A stretch of DNA of 50,888 nucleotides from Methylococcaceae bacterium UBA7658 (GCA_002483425.1 DLHW01000069.1:1-50888), one strand, 5' to 3'. Counted from the stretch's first letter, positions 1-10,454 are shown. Numbers and translations are program-made. The notes: generated by a model not told the origin, from the letters alone.

Positions 1-57
1 GCACCCCTAACGGGCTATTCCCGATAAATGCTCCGATGCTCGGCGCGGCATACGGGA
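1..57. repeat. GC-rich repeat, left inverted copy
   Basis: A GC-rich segment at the window edge whose reverse complement matches bases 1709-1766 with a few mismatches and a short indel. Shared blocks include cccgtatgccgcgccgag and gggaatagcccgttagg. The two copies face each other across the AT-rich gene at 143-1585. The copy may extend left of the window. Confidence 0.8.
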
Positions 58-142
58 GATGGGGGATAATTGTAGATTGGAGTAAACTTACAAACCCCAA
101 TATACCATGCAGGTGTGTTTAACATTTTTTTAAAATTTAATT

Positions 143-1585
143 TTGATTACAAAGAAAACTATAGAGCTTGCCCTTGACCATGCTAGTGATACCTTTGAGG
201 TATGTTGGGTATTTTTGTGCGACCTTAAGTATCAACGTATTGATGAAGGAAATTTCGAAGCTATGATTGAGTTTCAACCAAAGCTAGCAAGCACTTTATT
301 CAGATTATCCAACCTATACAGGCAAATATTTCAAGAAAAGAAAACACTTATTTCAAGGAAAAAATGTTTATCTAAAAATTGGTTTAGACAGCGAATGAAT
401 CATTTGTCTAAATGCCAAGAGGCAATAAATAACACAATATCAATTGGAAAAAGCTTGGGTGATGCTTTTGCTTGGTTCTTTTATCAAAAAAGTAGACACT
501 ATTTGATCGAACATATAGGTCATGAAGAAATATTTCATTCACCTCCGGGCATTGGCGGGGCAGGTGAAATGGAGTTCGTTAAAAATGTTCATCATATAAA
601 TGGCTATCTAATTATATATCACGGAACTACGAACATATTAAGGCTAGGTGATATAAGTTTGATTGATTTAGAGCGATTTGAAGTTGCTGGTATTGGTGAA
701 ATTAAATCTAACTCGACAAAAAATAGCACAATTGAAATCAAATTATTAATTTCAACGCCAAGAATCAATGCAAAAAAATTTGAATCTGGCTTTACAGATT
801 TAGCGGGTTCATCAAAAAAAGATAATTTTTTAAATAAACTTCCACCGAAGCTTAAAACTCGTCTTCAGCGTCAACTGAGCCGTATAGGAAAATCTTACGA
901 CACATTATTAAGCCATTCGCCAAAAAAACTCAATATCGAGATTGATGGTGAGCTTGCAACTTTAGAAAACATTATAATTAATTCTAAACGAGGAAAATTC
1001 ACTTATGAGCAAGCTACCAAAGGATTGCTGCTTGGCGCATATAAAAATACCTCAAAAAATTTTAATCGCAGAGTATATCCAGCTAAGAATGATAGCTTTA
1101 TCAATAAGATTGCTGGCGTAGAAAAACATGTGCAAAAGCTTATTCATCCTGATCGACAGGATAATTCACTATTAGTAGGAACATTTTTTTACAATGAGGA
1201 AGGACGAACTTCATATTTACTTGGCATGAGTCATTTATTTTGGTGGCCAATAAAACTAGCTACATTGAAGGATATATTTTTTCAAGAAGTCGTAGTTTTT
1301 ACCTTTTTTAATCCGTCACACTTATGCCATGAATTGGAACTAGCTGGTTTTACTGTAAAACAAAAAGAAGCATTCAATTTTTTAGTATCTAAAAAATACG
1401 GAGATAAAGTCTTTCAGATTGAAAGCATGCACTACTATTTACGAATGGTACAAGAGCATCTTATTGCTGAAAAGTCTATTGCTCGATTGATTTCAGAAAT
1501 GGATAAACATGTAAATAGCAAACAAATTTTAGAACCAACCCGAATAGGTATGCGAATCCACCAAGAGTTTGGGAAACAACGATAA
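143..1585 (+). CDS. hypothetical protein, possible PD-(D/E)XK nuclease-like fold
   Basis: I do not recognise this 480-residue protein. It opens with TTG; no better start or clear Shine-Dalgarno sequence is visible. The gene is strikingly AT-rich (runs of A and T, Lys/Ile/Asn-rich protein) compared with the rest of the window, which points to horizontal acquisition. The first 130 residues look helical and charged. A central segment around residues 150-200 has alternating hydrophobic strands, then Asp170 in GDISLI and Glu186-x-Lys188 in GEIKS. That arrangement resembles the D...ExK active site of PD-(D/E)XK nucleases, but this rests on motif reading alone. It has no signal peptide or clear membrane segment. 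It stands alone between inverted copies of a GC-rich repeat, so it may be cargo of a repeat-bounded insertion, possibly a defence or restriction-like gene. Confidence 0.6.
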   Translation: MITKKTIELALDHASDTFEVCWVFLCDLKYQRIDEGNFEAMIEFQPKLASTLFRLSNLYRQIFQEKKTLISRKKCLSKNWFRQRMNHLSKCQEAINNTISIGKSLGDAFAWFFYQKSRHYLIEHIGHEEIFHSPPGIGGAGEMEFVKNVHHINGYLIIYHGTTNILRLGDISLIDLERFEVAGIGEIKSNSTKNSTIEIKLLISTPRINAKKFESGFTDLAGSSKKDNFLNKLPPKLKTRLQRQLSRIGKSYDTLLSHSPKKLNIEIDGELATLENIIINSKRGKFTYEQATKGLLLGAYKNTSKNFNRRVYPAKNDSFINKIAGVEKHVQKLIHPDRQDNSLLVGTFFYNEEGRTSYLLGMSHLFWWPIKLATLKDIFFQEVVVFTFFNPSHLCHELELAGFTVKQKEAFNFLVSKKYGDKVFQIESMHYYLRMVQEHLIAEKSIARLISEMDKHVNSKQILEPTRIGMRIHQEFGKQR

Positions 1586-1600
1586 TGTGCGCTAAGAGCC

Positions 1601-1670
1601 ATAGGATGTGCCGAGGAACGAGGCGCATCGTTCGCGATTGATGCGCTTTACTTCGTTTAGCACATCCTAT
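1601..1670. repeat. palindromic repeat, 70 bp
   Basis: A 70-bp hairpin element. The outer arms ataggatgtgc (1601-1611) and gcacatcctat (1660-1670) are perfect inverted repeats, and inner arms gcgcatc and gatgcgc pair nested inside. It sits 16 bases after the stop of the AT-rich gene and could also act as a transcription barrier. It has the form of a dispersed intergenic REP-type element. Confidence 0.75.
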
Positions 1671-1708
1671 CAATTTAAATATAAACAATGGCTTAAATAA
1701 GCCACCTA

Positions 1709-1766
1709 TTCCCGTATGCCGCGCCGAGTACCGGAGGTTTTGGCGGGAATAGCCCGTTAGGGGTGC
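1709..1766. repeat. GC-rich repeat, right inverted copy
   Basis: Inverted partner of bases 1-57, with the same blocks in reverse orientation, ending gggaatagcccgttagg then ggtgc. Together the copies bracket about 1.65 kb of AT-rich DNA. Confidence 0.8.
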
Positions 1767-1783
1767 GGCAGGGATGCCGCACG

Positions 1784-2009
1784 TTGCCGAAGGGACAGGA
1801 AGTCCCTTCCGGCAATCCCCGTCAAAACTGAGGAACGCAGGAAGCAAGCGGCATCCGGGGGGCGTTTCTTTTGGATACTTTTCTTTGGACAAGCAAAGAA
1901 AAGTAGCTCGTCCGTGGGTACGAGAACCCACATTTAAATAACCGTCGCGTTAGCGACACTTTAATATTCACATCCCTGTGTTCTGGATTCCGGCAATCCC
2001 TGCCGGAAT
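1784..2009. repeat. cluster of three palindromic repeats
   Basis: Three further hairpins follow in the 438-bp gap between the AT-rich gene and acetoacetyl-CoA synthetase. The first pairs ttgccgaagggac (1784-1796) with gtcccttccggcaa (1802-1815). The second pairs tacttttctttg (1876-1887) with caaagaaaagta (1894-1905). The third pairs attccggca (1987-1995) with tgccggaat (2001-2009), 15 bases beyond the stop of the minus-strand synthetase gene, where it could help end transcription. No convincing gene is present in the gap; a 151-codon reading frame across it is made of repeat sequence. Confidence 0.7.
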
Positions 2010-2023
2010 GACGGTTTTCTAAT

Positions 2024-3991
<1,968 letters not shown>

Positions 3992-4179
3992 GTTGTGCTC
4001 CGGTTAACTAACCCATCCTTAAGAGTGACTTCAATTTAAGTAAGTTCAGGCCGTTTTTTTAGTGCTATGGCTAGCCCATAGTTTCATCTGGTTCCATAGC
4101 TAAAGGCCAATTGCCTGATAGCAATAGTAGTATTACGCTAGGGAAACTGGCTGACGCGAAACTTCCTAACCTAATAAAA

Positions 4180-4520
4180 ATGAAAAAATACACCGGACAA
4201 ATTGGTGATCTTTTACAAGTGTTGGATATAGCGCAATCTTGCTCTGAACCAAGATTTGCAAGGACTTCTTAAACAAATTGAACAAGTCGCTGTTCAGTTG
4301 CTGAACTGCAACGAGCCACGGTTTTCGTTTAGGAGAAAACTATCGGCAAACTCTGCACCCTGGTTTACGACCGTAGCGAAAAATTACGAATCCCAGCCGA
4401 TTCCGGCATTGCGGGACAGTGTTTTAACAGTGGTAGACTGGTCAATGTGCCCGATGCCTATACAGAGCCGCACTTTAATCCTTCAGTTGATTTTTTGATC
4501 GGATTTAAATACCCGGTTCA
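4180..4520 (+). pseudogene. GAF-domain protein remnant
   Basis: Reading across frames recovers the start of a GAF-domain signalling protein. It begins MKKYTGQIGDLLQVLDIAQS at 4180, shifts frame near 4238, continues LQGLLKQIEQVAVQLLNC, and returns to the first frame near 4313 as ATVFV. A TAG at 4330-4332 follows, then TIGKLCTLVYDRSEKLRIP and the GAF hallmark GIAGQCFNSGRLVNVPDAY (about 4393-4460). Similarity stops after DFLIGFK, where the convergent macro-domain gene begins to overlap. Two frameshifts, one nonsense codon and a missing C terminus show a dead gene. The original was probably a GAF sensor attached to a cyclase, phosphodiesterase or kinase; the output domain is gone, so this cannot be settled. 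Confidence 0.8.
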
Positions 4521-4996
4521 ACGGCTGATAGCCCAGGATGATAAGCAACATACACATAAACTGGGATATCAAGTCCACCTAAGTTGTTTTCAATTAATGG
4601 CCAAACATCATCCCAGTCCAAATCGCCCAGGCCCGTCCCTATTTTCGGCAAAGCAATCGAGCTAAGTTTCTCGAAAGTGACAATCCTTACTAATGCGGCT
4701 AATGCATGCCTGATGTTGCCCAAAGTTGCTTTGTCGTAGTGATGGTCATTATTTTCCCTATTTTCATGGATAATCAAGTTTACGATTCGGGCGTTATTCT
4801 GGCCAACCCACAGCCAAGCTTCGCCTGGCTTGGTGTCATGTTGATAACACCAACGATTGAGGTCTTTTTGTAAGGATGGATATTGGTTGCGCAATTCCAG
4901 GGCTAAACCTTTGTCCATGGGATCATTTACCCCAACCCCGTGGACAATCGCTTGCGCTTTACTCAGTAAGATGTCACCTTCGACTTTGTATATCAT
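4505..4996 (-). CDS. macro-domain protein (ADP-ribose-binding)
   Basis: A stand-alone macro domain of 163 residues, the usual size for a single domain. Macro domains bind ADP-ribose and some remove it from proteins, nucleic acids or O-acetyl-ADP-ribose. Visible features are the N-terminal VEGDILLSKAQAIVHGVGV (the strand and loop that bind adenine), and the second phosphate loop ALPKIGTGLGDLDWDDV near residue 120. The latter resembles the P-K-x-G-x-G-x-x-x-L-x-W loop of TARG1/DarG-type enzymes, with Thr in place of the common Cys. No DarT-like toxin gene lies beside it, so a toxin-antitoxin role is not supported. No clear Shine-Dalgarno sequence precedes the ATG at 4996. The 3' end overlaps the decayed GAF gene. 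Confidence 0.85.
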   Translation of the reverse strand: MIYKVEGDILLSKAQAIVHGVGVNDPMDKGLALELRNQYPSLQKDLNRWCYQHDTKPGEAWLWVGQNNARIVNLIIHENRENNDHHYDKATLGNIRHALAALVRIVTFEKLSSIALPKIGTGLGDLDWDDVWPLIENNLGGLDIPVYVYVAYHPGLSAVEPGI

Positions 4997-5190
4997 AATT
5001 TACTTGGCGATAAATTTTTATAAATCAATTAGTTTGACATGTTATATTTTATTTCCAACATGAGACAACACTACTAATTTTATCTTTATTTAGTTAATTC
5101 GGGGAGTCTTTCCTTAAAAACTGACAAATCATTAATTTGTACCAAATGAAGTATAACTCCCAGTGTTTAACTTCCCATAAAAATACTCTG

Positions 5191-5754
5191 TCAATAATCC
5201 TCTAAAGGAGGGCAAGAACAAACTACATGCCGGTCTCCATAGACATTATCAATACGTCCAACGGGCGGCCAATATTTATCGTCTTGCTGAGTGTTGTCAG
5301 GAAAAAAAGCCTGCTGTTTGGAATAGGGAAACAGCCATTCTTCAAACAATAAGCTGTGAGTATGGGGTGCATTGCGCAAGACGTTATTTTCGACATCAGC
5401 GCTACCGTTTTCAATCGCTTTAATTTCCTGGCGAATAATAATTAAGGCATCGCAAAATCGGTCTATTTCGGCCTTATTTTCGCTTTCGGTCGGTTCGATC
5501 ATCAGGGTGTCAGCGACGGGGAAAGCCACGGTCGGCGCATGAAATCCAAAATCGATCAGACGTTTAGCAATGTCGTCCACGGTGATGTTACAGTTCTTCT
5601 TGAATTCACGGCAATCGATAATGCATTCATGCGCGACCCAACCGTTTTTGCCCGTATATAAAATCGGATAATGCGGCGACAAGCGTTTAGCAATATAGTT
5701 GGCGTTAAGGATGGCGGTCAGTGTTGCCCGTTTTAATCCTGCCGCGCCCATCAT
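5191..5754 (-). CDS. gcvP: glycine dehydrogenase (P protein), C-terminal fragment
   Basis: The last 187 residues of GcvP, separated from the rest by one in-frame TGA at 5767-5769. Removing that stop gives a continuous protein, ...YTIS-stop-AYIA-MMGAAGLKRA..., and in the family the stop position is a conserved tryptophan (SWMYI in E. coli). The fragment keeps the conserved blocks NANYIAKRL, HECIID, DIAKRLIDFGFHAPT and EPTESENKAEIDRF, ending DRHVVCSCPPLEDY, so coding sequence after the stop is well preserved. Coordinates begin at the ATG just after the break, though it has no obvious ribosome-binding site. It could be a recent pseudogene, a readthrough product or a sequence error. Confidence 0.85.
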   Translation of the reverse strand: MMGAAGLKRATLTAILNANYIAKRLSPHYPILYTGKNGWVAHECIIDCREFKKNCNITVDDIAKRLIDFGFHAPTVAFPVADTLMIEPTESENKAEIDRFCDALIIIRQEIKAIENGSADVENNVLRNAPHTHSLLFEEWLFPYSKQQAFFPDNTQQDDKYWPPVGRIDNVYGDRHVVCSCPPLEDY

Positions 5755-5766
5755 CGCAATATAAGC

Positions 5767-8082
5767 TCAGGAAATCGTATAGATACTGGCTGAACCCCAG
5801 GGTGCTGCGGATACTGTCCCGATGGTGCCATGCTTACCTTTGGCCGGATTGATGCCTTTAACCACGGGATGATCCGGCAAGAACGGAGCCAAATGGGCTT
5901 TCACGCCAATCGGGCCGACACCTGGGCCACCGCCGCCATGCGGAATGCAGAAGGTTTTATGCAGGTTAAGGTGGGCGACATCGGCTCCGATTTTGCCCGG
6001 ACGGCTTAATCCGACCAAGGCGTTAAAATTGGCGCCGTCCAGATACACTTGCCCGCCATGCTGATGAATAATATTGCATATTTCCCTGAAAGTCAGTTCA
6101 AACACGCCGTGTGTGGACGGGTAGGTAATCATCAATGCCGCTAGCACAGTGCTATGTTCCATAGTCTTAGCTTTTAAGTCGTCTAGGCTGATATTGCCGT
6201 TGTCGTCACAGGCGACAACGACGACTTTAAGCCCCGCCATGACGGCACTGGCCGGATTGGTGCCGTGCGCGGAAGCGGGGATCAGGCAGATATTACGTTG
6301 CGCTTGGCCATTGACTTCATGATATTTGCGGATAACCAACAGCCCGGTGTATTCGCCCTGCGAACCCGCGTTGGGTTGCAACGAAAAAGCATCGAAACCG
6401 GTCAAGTCGCAGAGCATGTCTTCCAGTTCGGCAAATAACTGCTGATAACCCAGTGTCTGGTAAAGCGGCGCGAACGGATGCAAGCCATTAAACTCATGAT
6501 AAGAGATCGCTTGCATCTCGGTCGCTGCATTCAGCTTCATGGTACATGAGCCTAACGGAATCATTGAGCGGTCGAGAGCTATATCGCGCCGCGCCAAACG
6601 TCGCATGTACCGCATCATTTCGGTCTCGGAATGGTAGCGTTCAAATACGGGATGTTGCAGGATAGTGTCGCGACGTAAAAAAGCATCGGGTATGCATTCT
6701 TCCAGCGCGGCATTTATCCGGTTGATATCAGGAAATTCGGTTGCGTACGTGGAAAAAACTTGCCATAGTTGCCGCAAGTTTTTTCGTGTAGTCGTTTCGT
6801 CCAGGGCAATCCCGATATGGTCGCTATCGATAAATCGCAGGTTGATATTGGCATCCGCCGCCTGCGCCAAGTACCGTTTTGCACGGTTTGGCACACGTAC
6901 GACGATAGTGTCGAAATAGCATTTGCTGACAACCTCGTGGCCTAATAGCGTTAGCCCTGCCGCCAGGATTTGGGCATAACGATGCACCCGTCCGGCAATC
7001 AGGCGAAGTCCTTCAGCACCGTGGTAAATGGCGTAGAAGGCGGCGATAACTGCCAACAGGACTTGCGCCGTGCATATATTGCTGGTGGCCTTGTCGCGGC
7101 GTATGTGCTGTTCACGGGTTTGCAGTGCCATACGAAAAGCAACTTGCCCGTGCTTGTCTTTTGAAACGCCGATAAGCCGACCCGGCATGGAGCGCTTAAA
7201 TTCATCTCGGGTGGCGAAGAAAGCGGCATGTGGCCCGCCGTATCCCATAGGCACACCAAAACGCTGTGCGCTACCTACGGCTATATCGGCACCAAAGGCA
7301 CCCGGAGGCTTCAACAAAACCAAGCTTAGCAAGTCGGCGGCAACAGTCAATAATGCGGATTTTACATGTGCGATTTCCGCTATGTCGCCCAGATCCTTAA
7401 TTTCACCGTGCGAGCCGGGATATTGGACGACAACGGCAAAGAACTCATAGTGTTGTAAATCGCTGTATGGATCGGCAACGACGACTTCATAACCCATAGA
7501 ATGGGCACGGGTTTGGACGACGGCGATGGTTTGCGGATGGCAAGCCTGGTCGACCACTATTGCGTTGGCAGTGCTTTTGGATAACCGCCTTGACATCGTC
7601 ATCGCTTCCGCCGCTGCTGTCGCCTCATCAAGTAAAGAAGCATTGGCGATTTCCATGCCGCACAGGTCGATAATCATCTGCTGATAGTTTAATAAGGCCT
7701 CCAGGCGTCCTTGGCTGACTTCCGCCTGATACGGCGTATAAGCCGTGTACCAGCCAGGGTTTTCGAGGACATTGCGCTTTATCACGGCAGGCATGATAGT
7801 GTCGTAATAACCCATGCCGATCATCGACGTGAAAACTTTATTGCGCTCGCGCATTTTACGTAAGTGCTTGGTGACGGCGCTTTCGCTGATCGTTTCAGTG
7901 AGTTTCAACGGTTCTTGGTTGACTATATCGGCGGGCAATGCCTGCCCAATGATTTCATCCAATTCATTCAAGCCAAGTTCGGCCAGCATTTCATGGATTT
8001 GTTGTGGAGTTGGGCCAATATGACGGTGAATAAAATCACCGCGCATTTCCAATTGGTTTAAGTTGTTGGGTGGGGTGGTCAT
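5767..8082 (-). CDS. gcvP: glycine dehydrogenase (P protein), N-terminal part ending in a premature TGA
   Basis: PLP-dependent decarboxylating subunit of the glycine cleavage system. It decarboxylates glycine and passes the aminomethyl group to lipoyl-GcvH. This 771-residue part keeps the N-terminal signature DFIHRHIGP, the two homologous aminotransferase-like halves, and the PLP-lysine motif NLHKTFCIPHGGGGPG near residue 705. It stops at TGA (5767-5769) where a conserved tryptophan codon is expected. With the downstream fragment the total would be about 963 residues, the normal length for the single-chain enzyme. The break is not the natural GcvPA/GcvPB split, which falls near mid-protein. 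It starts four bases after gcvT ends, in the same strand and operon. Confidence 0.93.
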   Translation of the reverse strand: MTTPPNNLNQLEMRGDFIHRHIGPTPQQIHEMLAELGLNELDEIIGQALPADIVNQEPLKLTETISESAVTKHLRKMRERNKVFTSMIGMGYYDTIMPAVIKRNVLENPGWYTAYTPYQAEVSQGRLEALLNYQQMIIDLCGMEIANASLLDEATAAAEAMTMSRRLSKSTANAIVVDQACHPQTIAVVQTRAHSMGYEVVVADPYSDLQHYEFFAVVVQYPGSHGEIKDLGDIAEIAHVKSALLTVAADLLSLVLLKPPGAFGADIAVGSAQRFGVPMGYGGPHAAFFATRDEFKRSMPGRLIGVSKDKHGQVAFRMALQTREQHIRRDKATSNICTAQVLLAVIAAFYAIYHGAEGLRLIAGRVHRYAQILAAGLTLLGHEVVSKCYFDTIVVRVPNRAKRYLAQAADANINLRFIDSDHIGIALDETTTRKNLRQLWQVFSTYATEFPDINRINAALEECIPDAFLRRDTILQHPVFERYHSETEMMRYMRRLARRDIALDRSMIPLGSCTMKLNAATEMQAISYHEFNGLHPFAPLYQTLGYQQLFAELEDMLCDLTGFDAFSLQPNAGSQGEYTGLLVIRKYHEVNGQAQRNICLIPASAHGTNPASAVMAGLKVVVVACDDNGNISLDDLKAKTMEHSTVLAALMITYPSTHGVFELTFREICNIIHQHGGQVYLDGANFNALVGLSRPGKIGADVAHLNLHKTFCIPHGGGGPGVGPIGVKAHLAPFLPDHPVVKGINPAKGKHGTIGTVSAAPWGSASIYTIS

Positions 8083-8085
8083 GGG

Positions 8086-9192
8086 CTATCTGTAATAGCG
8101 ATGAGGAATGAAAGGTAATTGGGTGACAGTGACAGTTATGGATTGCCCGCGCACCTTAGCATAAACCTGGATACCTAAGGCGGAATAGTGACGATCCAGC
8201 AAGGCCATTGCAATCGGTTTACCCAAACTAGGCGCATAACTGCCGCTGGTGACATGGCCTACGGCCTCATCATTTTCATTCAAAATAACATTGCCTTCGC
8301 GTACTGGTTGTTTGTTTTCAACTATTAGGCCAACCCGTTTTTTTTCAGCGCCTTGTTGAGATTGCAGGTTGATTTTGTCGGCGCCGGGGAAATCGTTGCG
8401 GCCAGTATTAATTAACCACTTCAATCCGGCTTCTACTGGCGAAATAGTTTCGTTAAGCTCATGCCCATATAAACATAATCCGGCCTCCAAGCGCAACGTG
8501 TCCCGCGCACCCAAACCAATGGGAATAACGTCTTTTTCAGCCAGTAATAAGCGGGCCAATGCCTCTGCATTGGTACTCACGACGGAAATTTCAAAGCCGT
8601 CTTCTCCCGTGTAACCGCTCCTGCTGATTGTGCATGTGATACCCCCAAGTTCGCATTCGCAAGCCGTCATAAACATCAAATCGGCAGCGTATGAAGAATA
8701 TTTCCTGATGATAGCTACTGATTTTGGTCCTTGTAACGCGAAAAGCGCCTGATCATTAAGTCTAAAAAACTGGCAATGATCGGACAGGTGGCTTGTTAAG
8801 TAATCAAAATCTTTATCTTTACAAGCTGCATTGACAACGATCCTCAACCCAGAACCGATCCGGGTAATGATGATGTCATCTATGATGCCGCCTTCTTCAT
8901 TTGTCAGCACGGTGTAACGTTGTTGGCCGGGTATTAGCCCGGTTATGTTGCTGGGACTAATCCGCTCTATTTCATCCGCGGCATCTTCACCTAAAATCAA
9001 GCATTGTCCCATGTGCGATATGTCGAAAAACCCGGCATGGCTTCGGCAGTGCAAATGTTCGTGAATAATCCCGTGTTGATAGTGGACTGGCAATTGATAA
9101 CCTGAAAATTCGGTCATTTTGCCGCCCAGGTCAAGATGAAGCTGATGTAATGGCGTTTGTTTTATTTTATTATTGCTATCTAAAAAACACAT
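8086..9192 (-). CDS. gcvT: aminomethyltransferase (glycine cleavage T protein)
   Basis: Transfers the methylene group from aminomethyl-lipoyl-GcvH to tetrahydrofolate, releasing ammonia and forming 5,10-methylene-THF. Its 368 residues match the family. Visible landmarks are TPLHQLHLDLGGKMTEFSGY at the N terminus, HAGFFDISHMGQ near residue 55, the folate-site region GYTGEDGFEI near residue 195, GLGARDTLRLEAGLCLYGHEL near residue 225, and the C-terminal GHVTSGSYAPSLGKPIAMA. It lies between kbl and gcvP, all on the minus strand with short gaps, consistent with co-transcription. gcvH and gcvL are not adjacent. The N-terminal start is uncertain because no strong Shine-Dalgarno sequence is visible. 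Confidence 0.95.
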   Translation of the reverse strand: MCFLDSNNKIKQTPLHQLHLDLGGKMTEFSGYQLPVHYQHGIIHEHLHCRSHAGFFDISHMGQCLILGEDAADEIERISPSNITGLIPGQQRYTVLTNEEGGIIDDIIITRIGSGLRIVVNAACKDKDFDYLTSHLSDHCQFFRLNDQALFALQGPKSVAIIRKYSSYAADLMFMTACECELGGITCTISRSGYTGEDGFEISVVSTNAEALARLLLAEKDVIPIGLGARDTLRLEAGLCLYGHELNETISPVEAGLKWLINTGRNDFPGADKINLQSQQGAEKKRVGLIVENKQPVREGNVILNENDEAVGHVTSGSYAPSLGKPIAMALLDRHYSALGIQVYAKVRGQSITVTVTQLPFIPHRYYR

Positions 9193-9230
9193 CAGTAAGG
9201 CTAAAAAGGGGCTTTAAAAATGGTTTTTGC

Positions 9231-10454
9231 CTATCCCTTAAACTCAGCCAATTTGTCCAGCAAAAATTGCAAATCCTTTTCCGTATGGTCGGCGCTTACC
9301 TGCAACCTGATTTCTTGTTCGCCTTTGGGGACGACGGGATAATTCAGTCCTGTCACGAGGATATTCTGGGCAAATAAATGGTCAACCAGAGCTACTGTTT
9401 TGGCTGTGTCCCGAATAAAGATTGGCACGATGGGGTGGTCTCCCGCCAAGCTTTCATAGCCTATGCGTTCCAATCCGGTTCTTAGGAATTGACTATAACC
9501 GCTCAACTTTTCTAGCAATTGCAACCCTTCATTGCTATCCAAAATATCCAGTGCAGCCAAAGACGCCGCCGCTTCGGCGGGCGTAATCGGGTTAGAATAA
9601 ATATAAAACGGCGAAGTCTCACGCAGGTAATTTATCACTGTGGAACTGGCGACCACATAGCCTCCATTTACCCCAAGTGACTTACCCAGTGTCGCAATCA
9701 ATATATCCGTCTTAGCCCCCGTCACTTCTTCGGTGCCTCGTCCGCTTCGACCAAAAGCGCCTACGCCATGCGAATCGTCAACGATGGTAATAATCCCTTC
9801 TTCATAGTTCGTTTCATGCCGCTTACAGCAATCGTTAATCTTGTCGAGCCGGGCATGATCGCCGCGCATACTGAAAATGCCGTCTGTCACTACGCACACC
9901 CGCTTAAACTTTCCACTATTGTCAGCAAGAATTTTATCGAGGGCATCAAGATTGGCATGGGGATAAACGGCTTTTTTGGCGGGCTGGGACAGACGAATTG
10001 CATTGATGATACAACTGTGGTTAAGCGCGTCACTGACGACTAAGGTATTTTCCGTTATAAACTGCGGCAGGACACCCATCATCGCGGCATAAGCGGCGCT
10101 GAACAGCATGGCGGATTCACGTCCGTGGAATTCGGCCAACCGTTTCTCCAGGTCTTTATGGGGCTGGTAAGTGCCGCTGATAAACCGTACTGCTCCGGGT
10201 CCTGTGCCATATTTTTCGGCGGCTTCGGCTTCCGCTGCTATGACTTTGGGATGTAACGATAATCCCAGGTAGGAATTTGAATTCATCCGCAGGAAAGCCC
10301 TGTCGCCGTAACCTTCAAGCTTATATCGCGGGCCGAAGCCGTCATCAGCCATTTTGATAGCAGAGATGATTTTTTCATTGCCTTTATAAGTGCCTTGTTC
10401 TTGCAAGGCGGTTAACTTGGCATTAAACAAGTGCTCTACTTTAGCCAGCGACAT
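9231..10454 (-). CDS. kbl: 2-amino-3-ketobutyrate CoA ligase (glycine C-acetyltransferase)
   Basis: PLP enzyme of the alpha-oxoamine synthase family. It cleaves 2-amino-3-oxobutyrate with CoA to glycine and acetyl-CoA, the second step of threonine breakdown. The 407-residue protein shows NSYLGLSLHP, GTGPGAVRFISGTYQPHKDLE, FSAAYAAMMGVLPQ, VVDDSHGVGAFG with the PLP-contacting Asp and His, and the catalytic lysine in TLGKSLGVNGGYV near residue 255. The family also holds BioF and ALAS, but the overlapping upstream threonine dehydrogenase gene and the downstream gcvT/gcvP strongly favour Kbl. The ATG at 10454 has agagga upstream and overlaps the end of the dehydrogenase gene by 14 bases, suggesting translational coupling. 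Confidence 0.93.
   Translation of the reverse strand: MSLAKVEHLFNAKLTALQEQGTYKGNEKIISAIKMADDGFGPRYKLEGYGDRAFLRMNSNSYLGLSLHPKVIAAEAEAAEKYGTGPGAVRFISGTYQPHKDLEKRLAEFHGRESAMLFSAAYAAMMGVLPQFITENTLVVSDALNHSCIINAIRLSQPAKKAVYPHANLDALDKILADNSGKFKRVCVVTDGIFSMRGDHARLDKINDCCKRHETNYEEGIITIVDDSHGVGAFGRSGRGTEEVTGAKTDILIATLGKSLGVNGGYVVASSTVINYLRETSPFYIYSNPITPAEAAASLAALDILDSNEGLQLLEKLSGYSQFLRTGLERIGYESLAGDHPIVPIFIRDTAKTVALVDHLFAQNILVTGLNYPVVPKGEQEIRLQVSADHTEKDLQFLLDKLAEFKG

Noticed and set aside
1476..1931. 151-codon minus-strand ORF
   Set aside because: It lies over the palindromic repeats and the 3' end of the AT-rich gene; its residues are translations of repeat sequence, so it is not a gene.
4060..4180. 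Possible c-di-GMP (GEMM-I) riboswitch before the GAF remnant
   Set aside because: The stretch ggctgacgcgaaact just before the ATG recalls part of the GEMM core (gacgcaaagc), but I could not fold the two required helices. A covariance-model search would decide.
4505..4996. DarTG-type toxin-antitoxin system
   Set aside because: The macro domain resembles the TARG1/DarG loop, but there is no DarT-like ADP-ribosyltransferase beside it and the neighbour is a pseudogene.
4857..5063. Plus-strand 68-codon ORF over the macro-domain start
   Set aside because: Antisense shadow of a well-supported gene, with no family resemblance.
5764..5769. TGA read as tryptophan or selenocysteine genome-wide
   Set aside because: Other genes here, such as histidine decarboxylase, end at TGA in the expected place, and other genes in the window are broken by TAA and TAG, so code reassignment is unlikely.
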